From contig JAEBUN010000041.1 in assembly GCA_023014365.1 (NCBI GenBank), positions 1 through 64,000 on the forward strand: 64,000 bases of DNA, given 5' to 3'. Position numbers and translations under genes: made by a program. The notes beneath the pieces were generated by a model, which did not search any database, was not told where the DNA came from, and saw only the letters and a list, made by a program, of their open reading frames with translations. Source of the DNA: Lepiota brunneoincarnata (Eukaryota; Basidiomycota; Agaricomycetes; Agaricales; Agaricaceae). Positions 53,401 through 64,000 of the stretch are shown here, piece after piece (within the stretch, counting starts at the first letter, position 1; the number at the start of each line of letters is the position of its first letter).

Positions 53401-55816
53401 TTATGCTTGCCATATTGGGACCCCACATCGTTCGTTGTGATCGATTCAATGCACCTCTTCTTCTTGGGCCTTTTTCATCACCATGCTATTGACATCTGGG
53501 GGATGGATGCAAAAATGATGGATGGTGAGAGCAAGACCTACCAAGCGCTGAGGGAACCGATTGCTGAGGAGGAAATGTACCAAGCTCGTAAGGCATTCTC
53601 AGATGGTGCTTTCTCTAAGCTACAGGGAATGCAAAAGAATACCCTTGTCCATTTATGCTCAGAATTGAAACTATGGTTTGGTGGACATAAACGCAACCTA
53701 GTAGTAAATCTTCGCACAGTAAATATCCGTACAATTTTTGCCAGTAATTTGCTCACATTATGCAGTACAGGGAATCCCTCCCAGCTGATCACCCCACACT
53801 CAACTACATACCTCCTCAACAATCGACTGATCCAATCCTCACCCCCAAACCAGCTCAATTTAACTCCCAAGTAGGTCTGAATTGGGCTTACAGTTTTAGT
53901 GCGTCACTGATATTATGTAGCACCTTATTGCTGCTGTTCCGGACCCCACTTTGCCCATGACAATCCTGCAACCAAACTCCCGTTTAAACAATGACAGCCA
54001 ACCATCGGTTCTGACAACCCAGGAGATTACCAGCTACTGGGACTCTGCAAACAAAACAACGATTGTAGGACTCAGGAAAATGCTGCTCATCCAACTTCTT
54101 GAAGCGCAGGGAGTCTCCAAAAATTTGAAGTCTCAGACTAAGGCAGAGCTAGTCAAGCAAGTGCAGATGATGGTATGTTGTTGGGAACAGTCAATCTCAA
54201 TTAGGGTATTGATACTACACAGCGAAAGAACCAGGGAATCATTGGCGAGGATGAGAAACTCAAAGATCCTACTTTATGTCACCAGGGGTACCACCATACT
54301 CTCTCACAGGCAAATAGTTTCGGGTGGGTGCAGCCAGCAGCAGATGAAATGGAACTGGAATTCCAGGAGATGGCCCAAATAGAGCCTATTGCAGAAAACA
54401 AATGTGAGTTCTATTCTAATGTTCTTAGTTTGTCTTGCCTGATGAGTTCAGCCTCGTCGGAACACTTCCAAGCCCCTGGCACCCAACACCCCTTGTCTAC
54501 CAAGGCTCAGAGAGCAACCAAAGACATGCGTCCTGGGCAAAAACACCATCGCAGAAATTAGAAAAGACATGTCCAGATTGTCTCTTCCATCATGGGTTTC
54601 AAACGGTCCTGCTTATCCTGGTCAAGCAAAGGGCGGTAAACTACATGCTGATCAATGGCAGTCATTTTTTATCATCAACCTTCTGATCACGCTGACATGC
54701 TTGTGGGGCTTCAAGCCCGAAAACAGCCGTAAATTCAGGATGCTGGAGAATTTTCTCTATTTGATCAGTGCCATCAAGGTTGCCTCGACGCGTGCTATCA
54801 CCAAAGAGCACATTGCTCTGTACGAAGACTACATATACAAGTATCTATCAACTTTGATAGAGCTCTATCCTGGGTTTCAACTTACACCCATCCATCACAT
54901 TGCCTTACACTTAGGGGAGTTTCTGCGATGGTTTGGTCTTACACATGGCTGGAGGTGCTTTGCATTTGAGAGATATAATTACCTACTGCAACAATCATCC
55001 ACGAATAAGCTATTTGGTTTGTCCCATATTTGCCGGTCAACACATAACATGTTAACTCATTCCCCAACAGGTCAAATGGAAGGAACAATGTTCAAGAAAT
55101 TCTGCATGGTGCAAAATCTATGCATTCTCCTTAACACTTCACAGCTTCCCAAGCAGCTCCGCCCCCTCATCAACAAGTTCAACCAGACCTTCAATAGTGA
55201 TATTCGGGGTACCCTCCAAAGCGAGGATCTGACAAATTACCAAGGCAATGGTGACTCCCAGTTCAGGGATGCTACAGCTCTGCAAGGGAGTGCATATCAC
55301 TTATTGGTTGCATGGGTCAATCAAAACCTCACTTGCAAAGTCACCAAAATTCCCCAGATTGCAAAACAGCGTAATGCTGTGCACAGTAATGTTTTGTATC
55401 AGGATTCCTGCTGTTCAGTTCAGAACAGCCAGGTTATGTTTCGCCAGGGTGGCTCTGATACGTTTAGCTGGGGTGCAGGCCTCATCAACGCAATTTTTGA
55501 TCATGAGCTTGAAACGACAGGGGGAAATCGTTTGACAAGCACATCCCTCCTCATTGAGCCCTACAAACTGGTGGTCCTTGATGCTGACAGTAAAACACAC
55601 ATGCTCCTATGGGTGTTTCATTGGGATGCACGGTTTTCATCTATACTGGGTCAACTTTTTTGCAAACAAGTCACACAACCTATTCTCGTACATGTGGATC
55701 AGATTCTTGGCCATTTTGGTCATGCCTTGACTGACTATTGTGACGGCTCCGGACATGAAATTTTCCAGGCCATTCTGCTTGATAAAGTAAGGCCAAGTGC
55801 ATCATTTGTGACTTGA
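50426..55816 (+). pseudogene. Tnp2-type (CACTA) transposase, interrupted
   Basis: The N-terminal part (50426-51531) has a helical region, then a zinc-binding cluster (ICCPHCFCLYEPDD...CTH...CGSTL) and DIWDAPTLRDFKGPDGKG. The gene is then cut by a 1302-bp insertion (51532-52833, GCGC duplicated); across it the frame rejoins as GFA-RSGGAEGCLIFGLNFDG. The core follows: YLTCLNLPRAIWNQIENIFL, IIPGPTKPSLTQINHLLRPL, the CSHCQLTLDDL finger, a TGA at 53371-53373 (CGA expected), then LPYWDPTSFVVIDSMHLFFL. The C-terminal part (54569-55816) has GKLHADQWQSFFIINLLITL, HHIALHLGEFLRWFG and RCFAFERYNYLLQQ. These are hallmarks of Tnp2/CACTA transposases of basidiomycetes. A small DNA-binding-like segment (SAP-type, 54060-54170) lies between. 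With the insertion and the stop it cannot be active. Confidence 0.85.
51532..52833. mobile_element. 1302-bp solo-LTR-like insertion, copy 2, inside the transposase
   Basis: Begins TGATATGCC, ends CTTTTCA, flanked by GCGC at 51528-51531 and 52834-52837. Taking it out with one GCGC restores the transposase frame, which proves it is an insertion. Direct copy of 35355-36656. Confidence 0.8.
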
Positions 55817-56324
55817 ATAACTGAATCTTGTTCAGTAGGCCCTACACCGTGCATAAAATGAGTTAGTTTAGAGGGTCCATGTATACCCTGAATACCATAT
55901 ATGTATTAGCTATTTTATTCCTTGGTGTAAAACACAGCAACTGAGACAAGCTGCATACCAAGGATGGGACGCGTTTGGTTTGTCAGACACTCCTTTACTC
56001 CTAAAAGGTAAACACTGGTTACTTGTTCATCGACAAATAGATTCACAACACCCACCACTTCAAGGGCATTCATTCCTAACAACATTTTCCACATTGATGG
56101 TGCAAGCACCCCGGTTTTTATGCTGAAACCCACATGGAAGACTCTTGAAGATTCGATGGTGAGTTTCCAAGAATCATGCTCCTCACTGTCCCCAAAGCTA
56201 ATGCTATGAATGACGAGATACCCTCAGATCACTCCAGCTGCACAGCACGCCCGCACTTGACTGGAGAACCCTCAGGGAGTAACTCCTCTAAGGATTGAAC
56301 ATGGATTCTCTGAGAATCCGCACA
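55817..56324. other. spacer between transposase and right inverted repeat
   Basis: 3' flank of the transposase. Short frames only. Nothing recognised. Confidence 0.4.
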
Positions 56325-57690
56325 AATGCTTAATTCAGATTCTCAAATAATCTGCAAGCTCTTGCGTACAAACCATTTGAATTTTCCTCCTTGCAATTGG
56401 GATCACGCTGGCCCAGCCCTGGTGGGCATGCCAGCCTATCTTTTGCAGTGCATAGATACTGTTGTATTGAGAACCTAAATACATTACACTTACCACAGAA
56501 TCTAAATGAATCCAAAGGGCTCTGCCAGATGGAATACACAAACAGTAGACATAAACTCGTTCATTACCGACCATGACAGGGAGAGAAGGGTACACGCGTT
56601 GGCCAAAATCCAAAGGCTATTTGGTAGGTAAGTACAATGTCTCATTTCCTGTGGGGGTAAGATTGTCTGACCTTTGTCAATCCTTCAGATAGATTCCCTT
56701 TAGATAATGTATATGGAATCCCAGCCATGCCCACCATTTTTGTCTGATGAAGAGAAGGGGAACGGACATTGTGAGTTTCCCTGACGTTGTGCTCTGAGTG
56801 AGCATGTGCTAGATGTATCAACCACCCATCAGACAAAGCATTCCTGGACGAGGATACCCAGCAATTTGCTCTCCGTCACAGTTGGAAATGGCTCGGACCT
56901 GCTCCAGGTAAGCACACCCCTAGCTCAACAATCCATGTATCATTTGTGTAGTACATGATCAACATTCACCCCCCAAATCACAACGAATCCGAGCGATTAC
57001 CACTGAATTGCACAGAAGCCCAGATGCATATAACTCCCCTGTCTATCACTTGCCAGGATGCTACCGCTCAGGTACAGATCTTATTAATGTCGCTTCTCCA
57101 GCCACACTAATGTATCTCCCAGGGCCTCACTCAAAATCATGTTTGCCAGCATGAATACCACTACTGTCTGTTCACTCAAAACTGACAACAGAACTTATGA
57201 CTTCAGCACCGAACAGTTCTGGTGGGGTATTTTTCACATAGTGAGACCATGTATTTGATATTCCTTGTACCTTTCCATGACCTTATTCTGAATATACAGA
57301 GACATTTTGTCACAATTTTATTTTAATATTGCTTCAGGCCTACCAAAACCATATCATAGCTTTAACATGGGATTGCTGAAATGCATGTCTTTCAGTACCT
57401 CTCAATTTTAGAAACACTAGTCCAGCTGGTTTTTTTTGTATATACCTTAAACCTGATCCTGATAAGGATTTGATATGCCACCTGCATTATTAAGAGTATA
57501 TTGTGCATTAATTTTGTGAAATTATATTTGATAACTCAAAAAAAGTATATCTGATATCCCATTTGACATACCAGAATATTCTTTATGATATGTATTTGAT
57601 ATGTTATGTGGTTTATCAGATTCATGCTCAGGTTATAAATAAAATATTATTTTAATATGCCATTTGTCTTATCAGTTTGCTGGCACAGTG
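56325..57690 (-). repeat. right terminal inverted repeat of the CACTA-like element
   Basis: About 1366 bp, reverse complement of the left repeat (21715-22947 plus 31651-31871). It ends CAGTG at 57690. It lacks the gypsy-B insertion and the 450-bp extra sequence of the left copy, so it shows the original structure. Confidence 0.85.
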
Positions 57691-58165
57691 CATATTGACA
57701 GTGGTGATAAAGAGGTGTTCTGGGAGTACTATGATCATGTTTTGATCTTGTTATCAGAAACTGTATCAGAAGGATGGTTATTTTTAGCTATATTCCCATG
57801 TCACTATGAAACCATCAGTAGTGTACATCAGAAGGACTATTATTACCATATGCCTCATGGTTCTTATCTCTGACTCATGTTTCTTATCTCTGACTCATAG
57901 TTACCCTGGTCTGGACTATTATAGTAGGAGTACAGCCACACTTAGAAGTAAATAAGGATACAGTATAATACCTTGTATCCTTATCTTAGTGTTATACAGT
58001 TCTTGCCTCCTATACCTCTTTGCCCTTAAACCGGCTGGACTATAGTGCTCCATCGTCTCCAAGTCATGCCTAGTAGGACAGGACCAAGTCTGTATAGACA
58101 TCCTGCCACAAACGCTGTGCTACTCAAGAGCGAACCCCTAACCTGGGTAACAGATCTTCTAAGTC
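57691..58165 (+). mobile_element. gypsy-A tail in inverted orientation
   Basis: The reverse complement of this stretch matches 17860-18175 joined directly to 18702-18800, that is the 3' tail of gypsy-A without the solo LTR. It is therefore in the opposite orientation to the gypsy-A body left of the CACTA-like element, and it ends abruptly at 58165 against a minus-strand reverse-transcriptase fragment. Confidence 0.65.
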
Positions 58166-59155
58166 AGTTGCAGTGACAAAGAGGTTGTCTGGAAGCATGG
58201 TAACGTCTTTGTTATTGTTATCCTTGTTGGGGATGTGGTCTGGACATCTTGATAGAGTGTCTGGTGCAGGGATCTTTAAACCTAGGACATGTTCTGATTT
58301 GAAGTTGTAGTTGGTGAGGGTCTGGACCCATCGTGCTTGTTGGCAGTTGATTTTCTGGGATTTGTGCCAGTATGTGAGGTTTTGGTGGTCTGTTCTGATG
58401 TGGATGGTATGCAGGCTGCCAAGAAGGTAGTGGCACCATTCTTCAAGGGCTCAGATAATAGTGAGGAGTTCCCTGTCATAGATATTGTAATTGCATTCCG
58501 CTGGTCTGAACATCTTTGAGTAGAATGATACAGGTTTCCATATTCCATTGATGTCATGTTGGTATAGGACAGCTCCTGATGCAAATTTAGAAGCATTGGC
58601 TTCTATTTCAAAGGGTTTTGTGGAGTCAGGCATGAGGAGTACTAGTTCCTTTAAGAATTTGTTTTTGAGTGTTTTGAACACTTTTTGTTGTTCTTCTTTC
58701 CATTCAAATTTGTTTGATTTGGATAGGAGTTGGTTAAGGGGTTTAGTGTGGTGGGAGTAGCTGTGGATGAACTTCTGATAGAAATTACAGAATCCAATGA
58801 ATTTCCAAATGTGTCAGACTGTTTTTGGCACTGGCCAGTCTTCTATTCCCTTGAGTTTTCCAGGGTCCATTTTTATCTCATCTGGCATGATGATCATGCC
58901 AAGATATTTGAGTCATTGCTTGTTGAACTTGCATTTCTCCATTTTGAGGTAGAGGTCGTTTTCCTGCGGGATTTGCAGTACTTTTTCCGTAAGTTGGTTG
59001 GTTTCTTCTTGGGTTTTACCATAGATTAGGATATCATCTATGTAGATGATGATTCCTCCTTTCTCCATTATCTCAGAGAATAATGTGTCCATCATGTGTT
59101 GGAATGTTGTAGGACTGTTGCAGAGTCTGAAAAACATCACAGTTGGTTCAAAAAG
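58166..59155 (-). pseudogene. Ty3/gypsy reverse transcriptase-RNase H fragment
   Basis: Minus strand: FEPTVMFFRLCNSPTTFQHMM and IIIYIDDILIYGKT (RT active site YIDD), then FEIEANASKFASGAVLYQHD (RNase H) and LSRCPDH near 58240. This is the part that would precede the integrase half at 20.3-21.7 kb in a complete element, so it may belong to the same family. Cut at 59155 by the copia LTR. Confidence 0.75.
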
Positions 59156-59371
59156 TATCAGATTTACACAAGCTTACAGACATGTTGCCCTCCCATTTTC
59201 AGGCCCAGTAGAGTATATGGACCCACTGTTTTCCCTTATGCATTCGCAATTCTCATGCCATCTATTTGGCACTTGTTTGTTCACTGTTAGTTAGTATACT
59301 TATGATACTAAGTAAAGTCCACTCTCCTCAGTACTCAAACATATGTCAAGTGACTGAGGTGAGCCTTCACA
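59156..59371 (+). repeat. 5' LTR of the copia element (start)
   Basis: TATCAGATTTACACAAGC at 59156 is repeated at 63785; the two copies agree over at least 216 bp with some differences. The true right end of this LTR cannot be fixed because the second copy runs out of the window. Confidence 0.7.
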
Positions 59372-59499
59372 TCATTTATGCCTTATGCCCATGCTCATCA
59401 GATGTAGATACATATTCTGACAGGTTATGGGCCCCAGAAGTTGCTAAACCTATAAGCATACCAGAAATCACAAATTAGCTGAAAATGTCAACTGCCAAT

Positions 59500-60740
59500 G
59501 ACACCTTACCTTCATCAGTGCTGAAACTGGATCCCTCAGGAGGAAACTGGGCAATCTTCTCACTCAGGTTCAAGGTGGCAATCCAGGGAAAGGGCTTGTA
59601 GGGTCATTTTGATGGCAGCTCAACATGCCCACAGCTACCAGCTGCACAGGGAGGACCAACCATGTCCACAACACCTACAACCACTCCTTCCCCACCTACA
59701 GTTACACAGGAAATGGTTGACACATGACAATGTGATGAATGCATTGCACGTGCCTTACTCATCCAGTGACTCCCAGACTCCACTATGATAATAATTGCAC
59801 ACAACCCTTCAGTAAAGCACATGTGGGATGCAGTCAAACAGGAATACATGTACAAAGGAGCTTTCTCACAGGCACAATTGCACTGAGAATTCATGTCATC
59901 ACAGTGCCCTGATAGGGGTGACATATGAGCCTTCTTGCATGAGCTCTGTGCCAAGCACATTGAGCTCACAACTGTTAGAGTAAAGGTCAACAACAATGAC
60001 TACCGAAGCACAATAATTGGCTCCTTACCTCAATGGCTTGCATCATATGCATCAAATCAATTATCCTTTGCTTGTGTCCATGCTGCCCCAAGTTACATCA
60101 TCAACCCCGAAATCCTAATCATCCTAATCTCCAATGAATGAGACAGATGCCATTCCACAGCCAAACCCAAAGCTCCCTCCAAAAATGAAGGTGATGAGGC
60201 TATGAATGTTGAGGGGGGTAGCTGAAAAGGTGGCTGAAAAAAGGGAAAGTGCTACAACTGTGGTAAATTTGGACACTATAAATCAGAATGTCAAGGGCCA
60301 AAGAGAGAGGAAGGAGGGGATAAACTAGCCTGGGAGCAGCTGAAGCAAGAGTCAAAACAGAGCACCAAACCGAAATCAAGGCCAACACCCACAAATGCTG
60401 TCATAGACAACTTCATGGATGAAGCCCTGGCGGTGGAGTATGATGATGAGGAAAATATCATCACCAATGTTGATGATGATGCTGATTGGGAAATCGCATG
60501 CACTGCCACCATGAAAATAGATGAGCTATCAGATGACCTATTTGGAATAGCCAATGATGACAACTCAGCTGATGAGGCCTACATGACCTCAGACATTGAA
60601 GTCATTGCCAGACAAGTCCAAGAAACAGCTACCCATACTCATGTTGAGCTATTTGACTCTAGCACATCACAGCACATATCACCATACAAAGAAGCCTTCA
60701 CCACCTTCGAAAACATTCCCCCCTGTCCACTCTGAGCTGC
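59500..60740 (+). pseudogene. copia Gag, degraded
   Basis: The fragments read GGNWAIFSLRFKVAI, MWDAVKQEYMYKGAF (UBN2-type gag), then one CCHC knuckle CYNCGKFGHYKSEC at about 60250 and an acidic end. TGA and TAG codons interrupt the frame in several places. Confidence 0.7.
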
Positions 60741-60777
60741 AAACAAACAAAGTTTTAGTGCAACAGGCAAAGGTGAT

Positions 60778-63777
60778 ATGATCCTTGACCTACCAAATGG
60801 CACCACGATGGCCAAATTACACCTCACAGAAGTCCTATACTCCCCAGAAGCAGGTTACACACTCATCTCAATTGGACACCTCAATGAGGCTGGCTTCACA
60901 ACTACCTTTGCAAATGACAAATGCACAATCTGTGATCCTGGTGGCACCAGGATAGCCAAAATCCCACATAGCCATGGAGACCTATACAAAATTGTTAGGG
61001 AAGGTGAAATCGAAGCAAACACAATCTGTGAACCAGTCACCTTGGACATGATACACTGGCGGCTTGGCCATATTGCACCCAACACTGCAAAGAAGCTCAT
61101 ACAAGATAGGATGGTGATGGGACTATGGCTGGATACAAATGGTAGTATCAACCTCTTTTGTGAATCATATGTGTACACAAAATCGGCTAGACTACCAATT
61201 GCCAAGACATGTGGAAGTGAGGGTGCAACTAGCATTGCACAGAAGGTGCACTCAGATGTGTGGGGGCCTGCCCCAAAAGAGTTGAAAGGAGGGCGGAAAT
61301 ATTATATTACCTTCACTGACAATTATTTGCAATGGACTCATGTTGAGTTCTTGACCAATAAATCCAATGCTTTTGATGCCTATAAACGGTTTGAGGCCTG
61401 GGGCAAAACCCAGTTCAGCACATGTGTAAAGACACTCCACTCAAATTGAGGGGGAGAGTACACTGGAAAAGAATTCCAAAATTATCTCAAGTCTTGTGGA
61501 ATGCAAATAAAACTCACTGTACATGATACCCCACAACACAATGGGATAGCCAAGTGCCAAAATTGCACAATCACTGAACAAATATGAGCAATGAACCATA
61601 CCCCTTGCCTGCCATCATACCTATGGGCCAAAGCTGTCCAGCATGTTGTCTGGCTAATGAACAGAACCGGAACTAAGGCAATTGAAGGAAAGACACCTTA
61701 TGAAGTGCTACATGGCAAGAAACCAAACCTGCGTAATGTACATATGTGAATGGGGTGAAGAGTGCTGGGTGCATGAGCCAGGAGGGAGCAAGCTAGCAGA
61801 TCATGCACGAAAAGGCTGGTGGTTGGGTTTCAACACAGAAAGCAATGGGATGCCCATTTGGATGCCTAATACAGGAGCAGTAAGGGTAGAACGCAACATT
61901 CAGTTCTGAAAAAATGCAAATCTTGAGGGAGAGAGTCAGCTAGACAGTGAGATTTACAATGGAAACTCACCCATCACAGATGAGAACAATACAACACCCA
62001 GCACCATGCCAAGAGCTCAAAACAGTGATGACAAGCCACTCAACAAGGTGCCAGCCACCCCTCCCAAGACAACACCACCTCTAGAAGACACAAAAAACCC
62101 TGAAAACAATGCTAAACAAGAGCACCCCCAACATATTCACAATCCTAGCCAAAAAGCACAGCAAATCCTTGAAGGAACAGCTGTAACTATGGCAGAAGAG
62201 CTAGACTGGGAGGATGTGCATGCATTGGTAGCAGAAATGGAGGAAAGAGAGGCCCTAGAGCCAACTAGCTTGGCTGAGGCAAAGAGGCAAAAGGATTGGC
62301 CATCATGGGAGCATGCTATTAAGGAGGAGTTAGAGACCCTCAAAGCTGCCAAAACATGGGAACTTGTAGATGCACCACCAGGAGTGAACCAAGTTAGTTC
62401 AAAATGGGTTTTTTGAGCCAAGAAAGACACTGCTGGAAATGTGGTCTGTTACAAGGCCAGGCTCATGGCACAGGGGTTCTTGCAAGTACCAGGTGTTGAC
62501 TATTTCAACATGTTTGCACCAGTAGCACATTTGGGGTCCATCTGGGCAGTACTGGCCATTGCAGCTGCAAAAGACATGGAGATCCATAAAATTGACATAA
62601 AAGGTGCTTACCTAAATGGCCAGCTGGGCAAAAACAGGGTCATCTACATGACTCAACCCCCTGGATATCATGATCCCACTCACCACAACAAAATCTGCCA
62701 TTTACAAAAAACACTATATGGACTCAAGCAATCTGGACGATGCTAGTACCAGAGGCTATGTGAAATATTAGTCAGCAAGCTAGGATTTACACGATGCAAA
62801 GTAGACCAAAGTGTTTTCTACAAACAAAACCCCCCAAACCTGACTGTAATACTTGTGCATGTCGATGACTGCACACTTGCTGCTACTGCTATCGCTCTCA
62901 TAGTTTGGACCAAATCAAGAATCTCCAATTTTGTGGAAATTACAGATCTTGGTGAGCTCCATTGGCTCTTGGGCATTGAAATCAAACAAGACTATGCAAA
63001 CAAAAAAATTTTTATGTCTCAGCACTCCTACATAGATGCCTTGCTACGAAAATTTGGACTCAATAATGCCAAGCCACTCAGCGGGCCAATGGACCCCTCC
63101 ACTTGCATCACCTTTGATGCCATAATTGCTCGTATGGCACATATCCCATATCAGGAAGCAGTCAGCACCCTGATGTATGCCGCCCTAGGCACCTGCCCCA
63201 ACATTGCATATGCAGTCCAACATCTATTGCATTTCTCACAAAACCCCAGAGAGGCACACTGGGATGCTGTAAAATGTGTTCTCTGATATTTAAAGGGTAC
63301 TTGCAACCTGTGGCTCACCTATGGAGTCAAAAACCAGAAGCTTACTAGATACAGCGATGCTGATGGAAACATGGTGGAGGACTGCCAAGCCATCTCCAGT
63401 TATGTGCTCATGATAAACAGAGGTGCCATCTCTTGGAGTGCAAAACAGCAAGAGATCATCACTTTGTCTACCATGCCACCAAAGAAATACTTTGGCTTCA
63501 CTCCCTTATCACACAGATCTTTGGCACCCAGCTGCCAGCCACCACTCTGTTATGCGACAACCAATCAGCAATTGCACTTGCAAAGGATCACCAATACCAT
63601 GCAAGGACAAAACATATAGACATACACTACCACTTTATCCAGTGGATTGTTGAGGAAGGAAAACTTAAATTAATTTACTACCCCACTGAGGACATGATTG
63701 TGGATGCTCTCACCAAGGCACTTCCCTTGCCCAAAGTCAAACACTTCACTCACAAGCTCAGCCTGTCCTCAGCTTGA
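60778..63777 (+). pseudogene. copia Pol (protease end, integrase, RT, RNase H), degraded
   Basis: Seen in order: protease/pre-integrase end (LTEVLYSPEAGYTLISIGHL), zinc domain (HWRLGHIAPNTAKKL), integrase core (VHSDVWGPAP, GGEYTGKEFQNYL, HNGIA), RT (KARLMAQGFLQVPGVDYF, DIKGAYLNGQL, LYGLKQSGR, LVHVDDCTL), RNase H (ISWSAKQQEIITLS, CDNQSAIALAKDHQYHARTK). Stops at 61447, 61585, 61907, 62414 and 63284 are TGA and at 62744 TAG; frameshifts near 61740 and 63480. In most cases CGA (Arg) is the family residue at the TGA. Confidence 0.85.
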
Positions 63778-63784
63778 GGGGGAG

Positions 63785-64000
63785 TATCAGATTTACACAA
63801 GCTTACAGACACATTGCCCTCCCATTTTTGGGCCCAGTAGAGTATATGGACCCACTGTTTTCCCTTATGCATTTGCAATTCTCACGCCATCTGTTTGGCA
63901 CTTGTTTGTTCACTGTTAGTTAGTATACTTATGATACTAAGTAGAGTCTGCTCTCCTGAGTACTCAAACATATGTTGAGTGACTGAGGTGAGCCTTCACA
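63785..64000 (+). repeat. 3' LTR of the copia element, truncated by the window
   Basis: Repeat of 59156-59371. The window ends inside it. Confidence 0.75.

Larger units (their letters stand above)
21715..57690 (+). mobile_element. giant CACTA-like DNA transposon with host-like cargo genes
   Basis: Left end CACTGCGCCAGCAAACTG and, on the opposite strand, right end CACTGTGCCAGCAAACTG; the first several hundred bases of both ends match almost base for base in inverted orientation. CATA directly precedes the left end (21711-21714) and directly follows the right end (57691-57694), a candidate target duplication (one base longer than the usual 2-3 bp). A Tnp2-type transposase lies at 50.4-55.8 kb beside the right inverted repeat. 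Total span 35,976 bp, about 27.7 kb without the nested gypsy-B. Between the repeats lie a WD40-type gene, a SUN-domain gene, an SPT5-like gene and several unknown genes. CACTA elements are usually a few to about 20 kb, so the size and cargo are unusual. Confidence 0.8.
59156..64000 (+). mobile_element. degraded Ty1/copia retrotransposon, right end outside the window
   Basis: LTR at 59156, Gag at about 59500-60740, Pol at 60778-63777, a purine tract (GAGGGGGAG) just before the second LTR at 63785. The integrase precedes the reverse transcriptase, which defines Ty1/copia. It is inserted in the reverse-transcriptase part of a gypsy fragment. Many TGA stops. Confidence 0.88.

Overview
This is fungal nuclear DNA, most likely from an Agaricomycete (a Rhizoctonia-like basidiomycete would fit; that placement is inference). 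Genes are split by many short GT-AG introns of about 50-65 nt, and the repeat content (chromodomain Ty3 elements, Tnp2/CACTA transposase, Ty1/copia) is typical of that group. No rRNA, tRNA, CRISPR array or bacterial-style operon was seen.

Left part, 1-17.1 kb: a gene-rich host segment. In order: a FAD-dependent aromatic monooxygenase (+), an arsenite methyltransferase fused to a Cdc25/rhodanese-type domain (+), a multi-pass membrane protein (+), two DUF6699-type proteins that converge (+ then -), a secreted GH30 endo-1,6-beta-glucanase with about 17 exons (-), and an HMG-box transcription factor (-). Exons were placed by eye from splice signals and family patterns. The monooxygenase and the GH30 gene carry single-base frame breaks although all their splice sites look usable, which means either young pseudogenes or unpolished assembly.

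Right part, 17.9-64 kb: a nested transposon block. (1) An old Ty3/gypsy chromovirus (here 'gypsy-A', minus strand) occupies 17.86-21.71 kb and carries a 521-bp solo LTR. (2) A very large CACTA-like DNA transposon runs from 21715 to 57690 (36 kb). It has CACTG...CAGTG ends, terminal inverted repeats of about 1.4 kb and a Tnp2-type transposase near its right end, and it carries host-like cargo: a WD40-type protein, a SUN-domain membrane protein, an SPT5-like NGN/KOW protein with a TPAWDPSS-type tail, and several unrecognised genes. (3) Inside its left inverted repeat sits a young, apparently intact chromovirus ('gypsy-B', 23115-31356) with 698-bp LTRs in which I see no difference, a 5-bp target duplication, gag, pol and an extra ORF after pol. 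(4) Two 1302-bp TG...CA solo-LTR-like insertions lie inside the CACTA element; one cuts its transposase. (5) A degraded Ty1/copia element starts at 59156 inside another gypsy fragment and runs off the window.

The old elements have lost function mainly through CGA-to-TGA changes, as expected for deamination of methylated CpG; gypsy-B has none. The most unusual items are the cargo-bearing giant CACTA element, the conserved double-zinc-knuckle ORF placed after pol in two divergent gypsy families, a self-priming-type match between the gypsy-B transcript start and its primer site, and the methyltransferase-rhodanese fusion.
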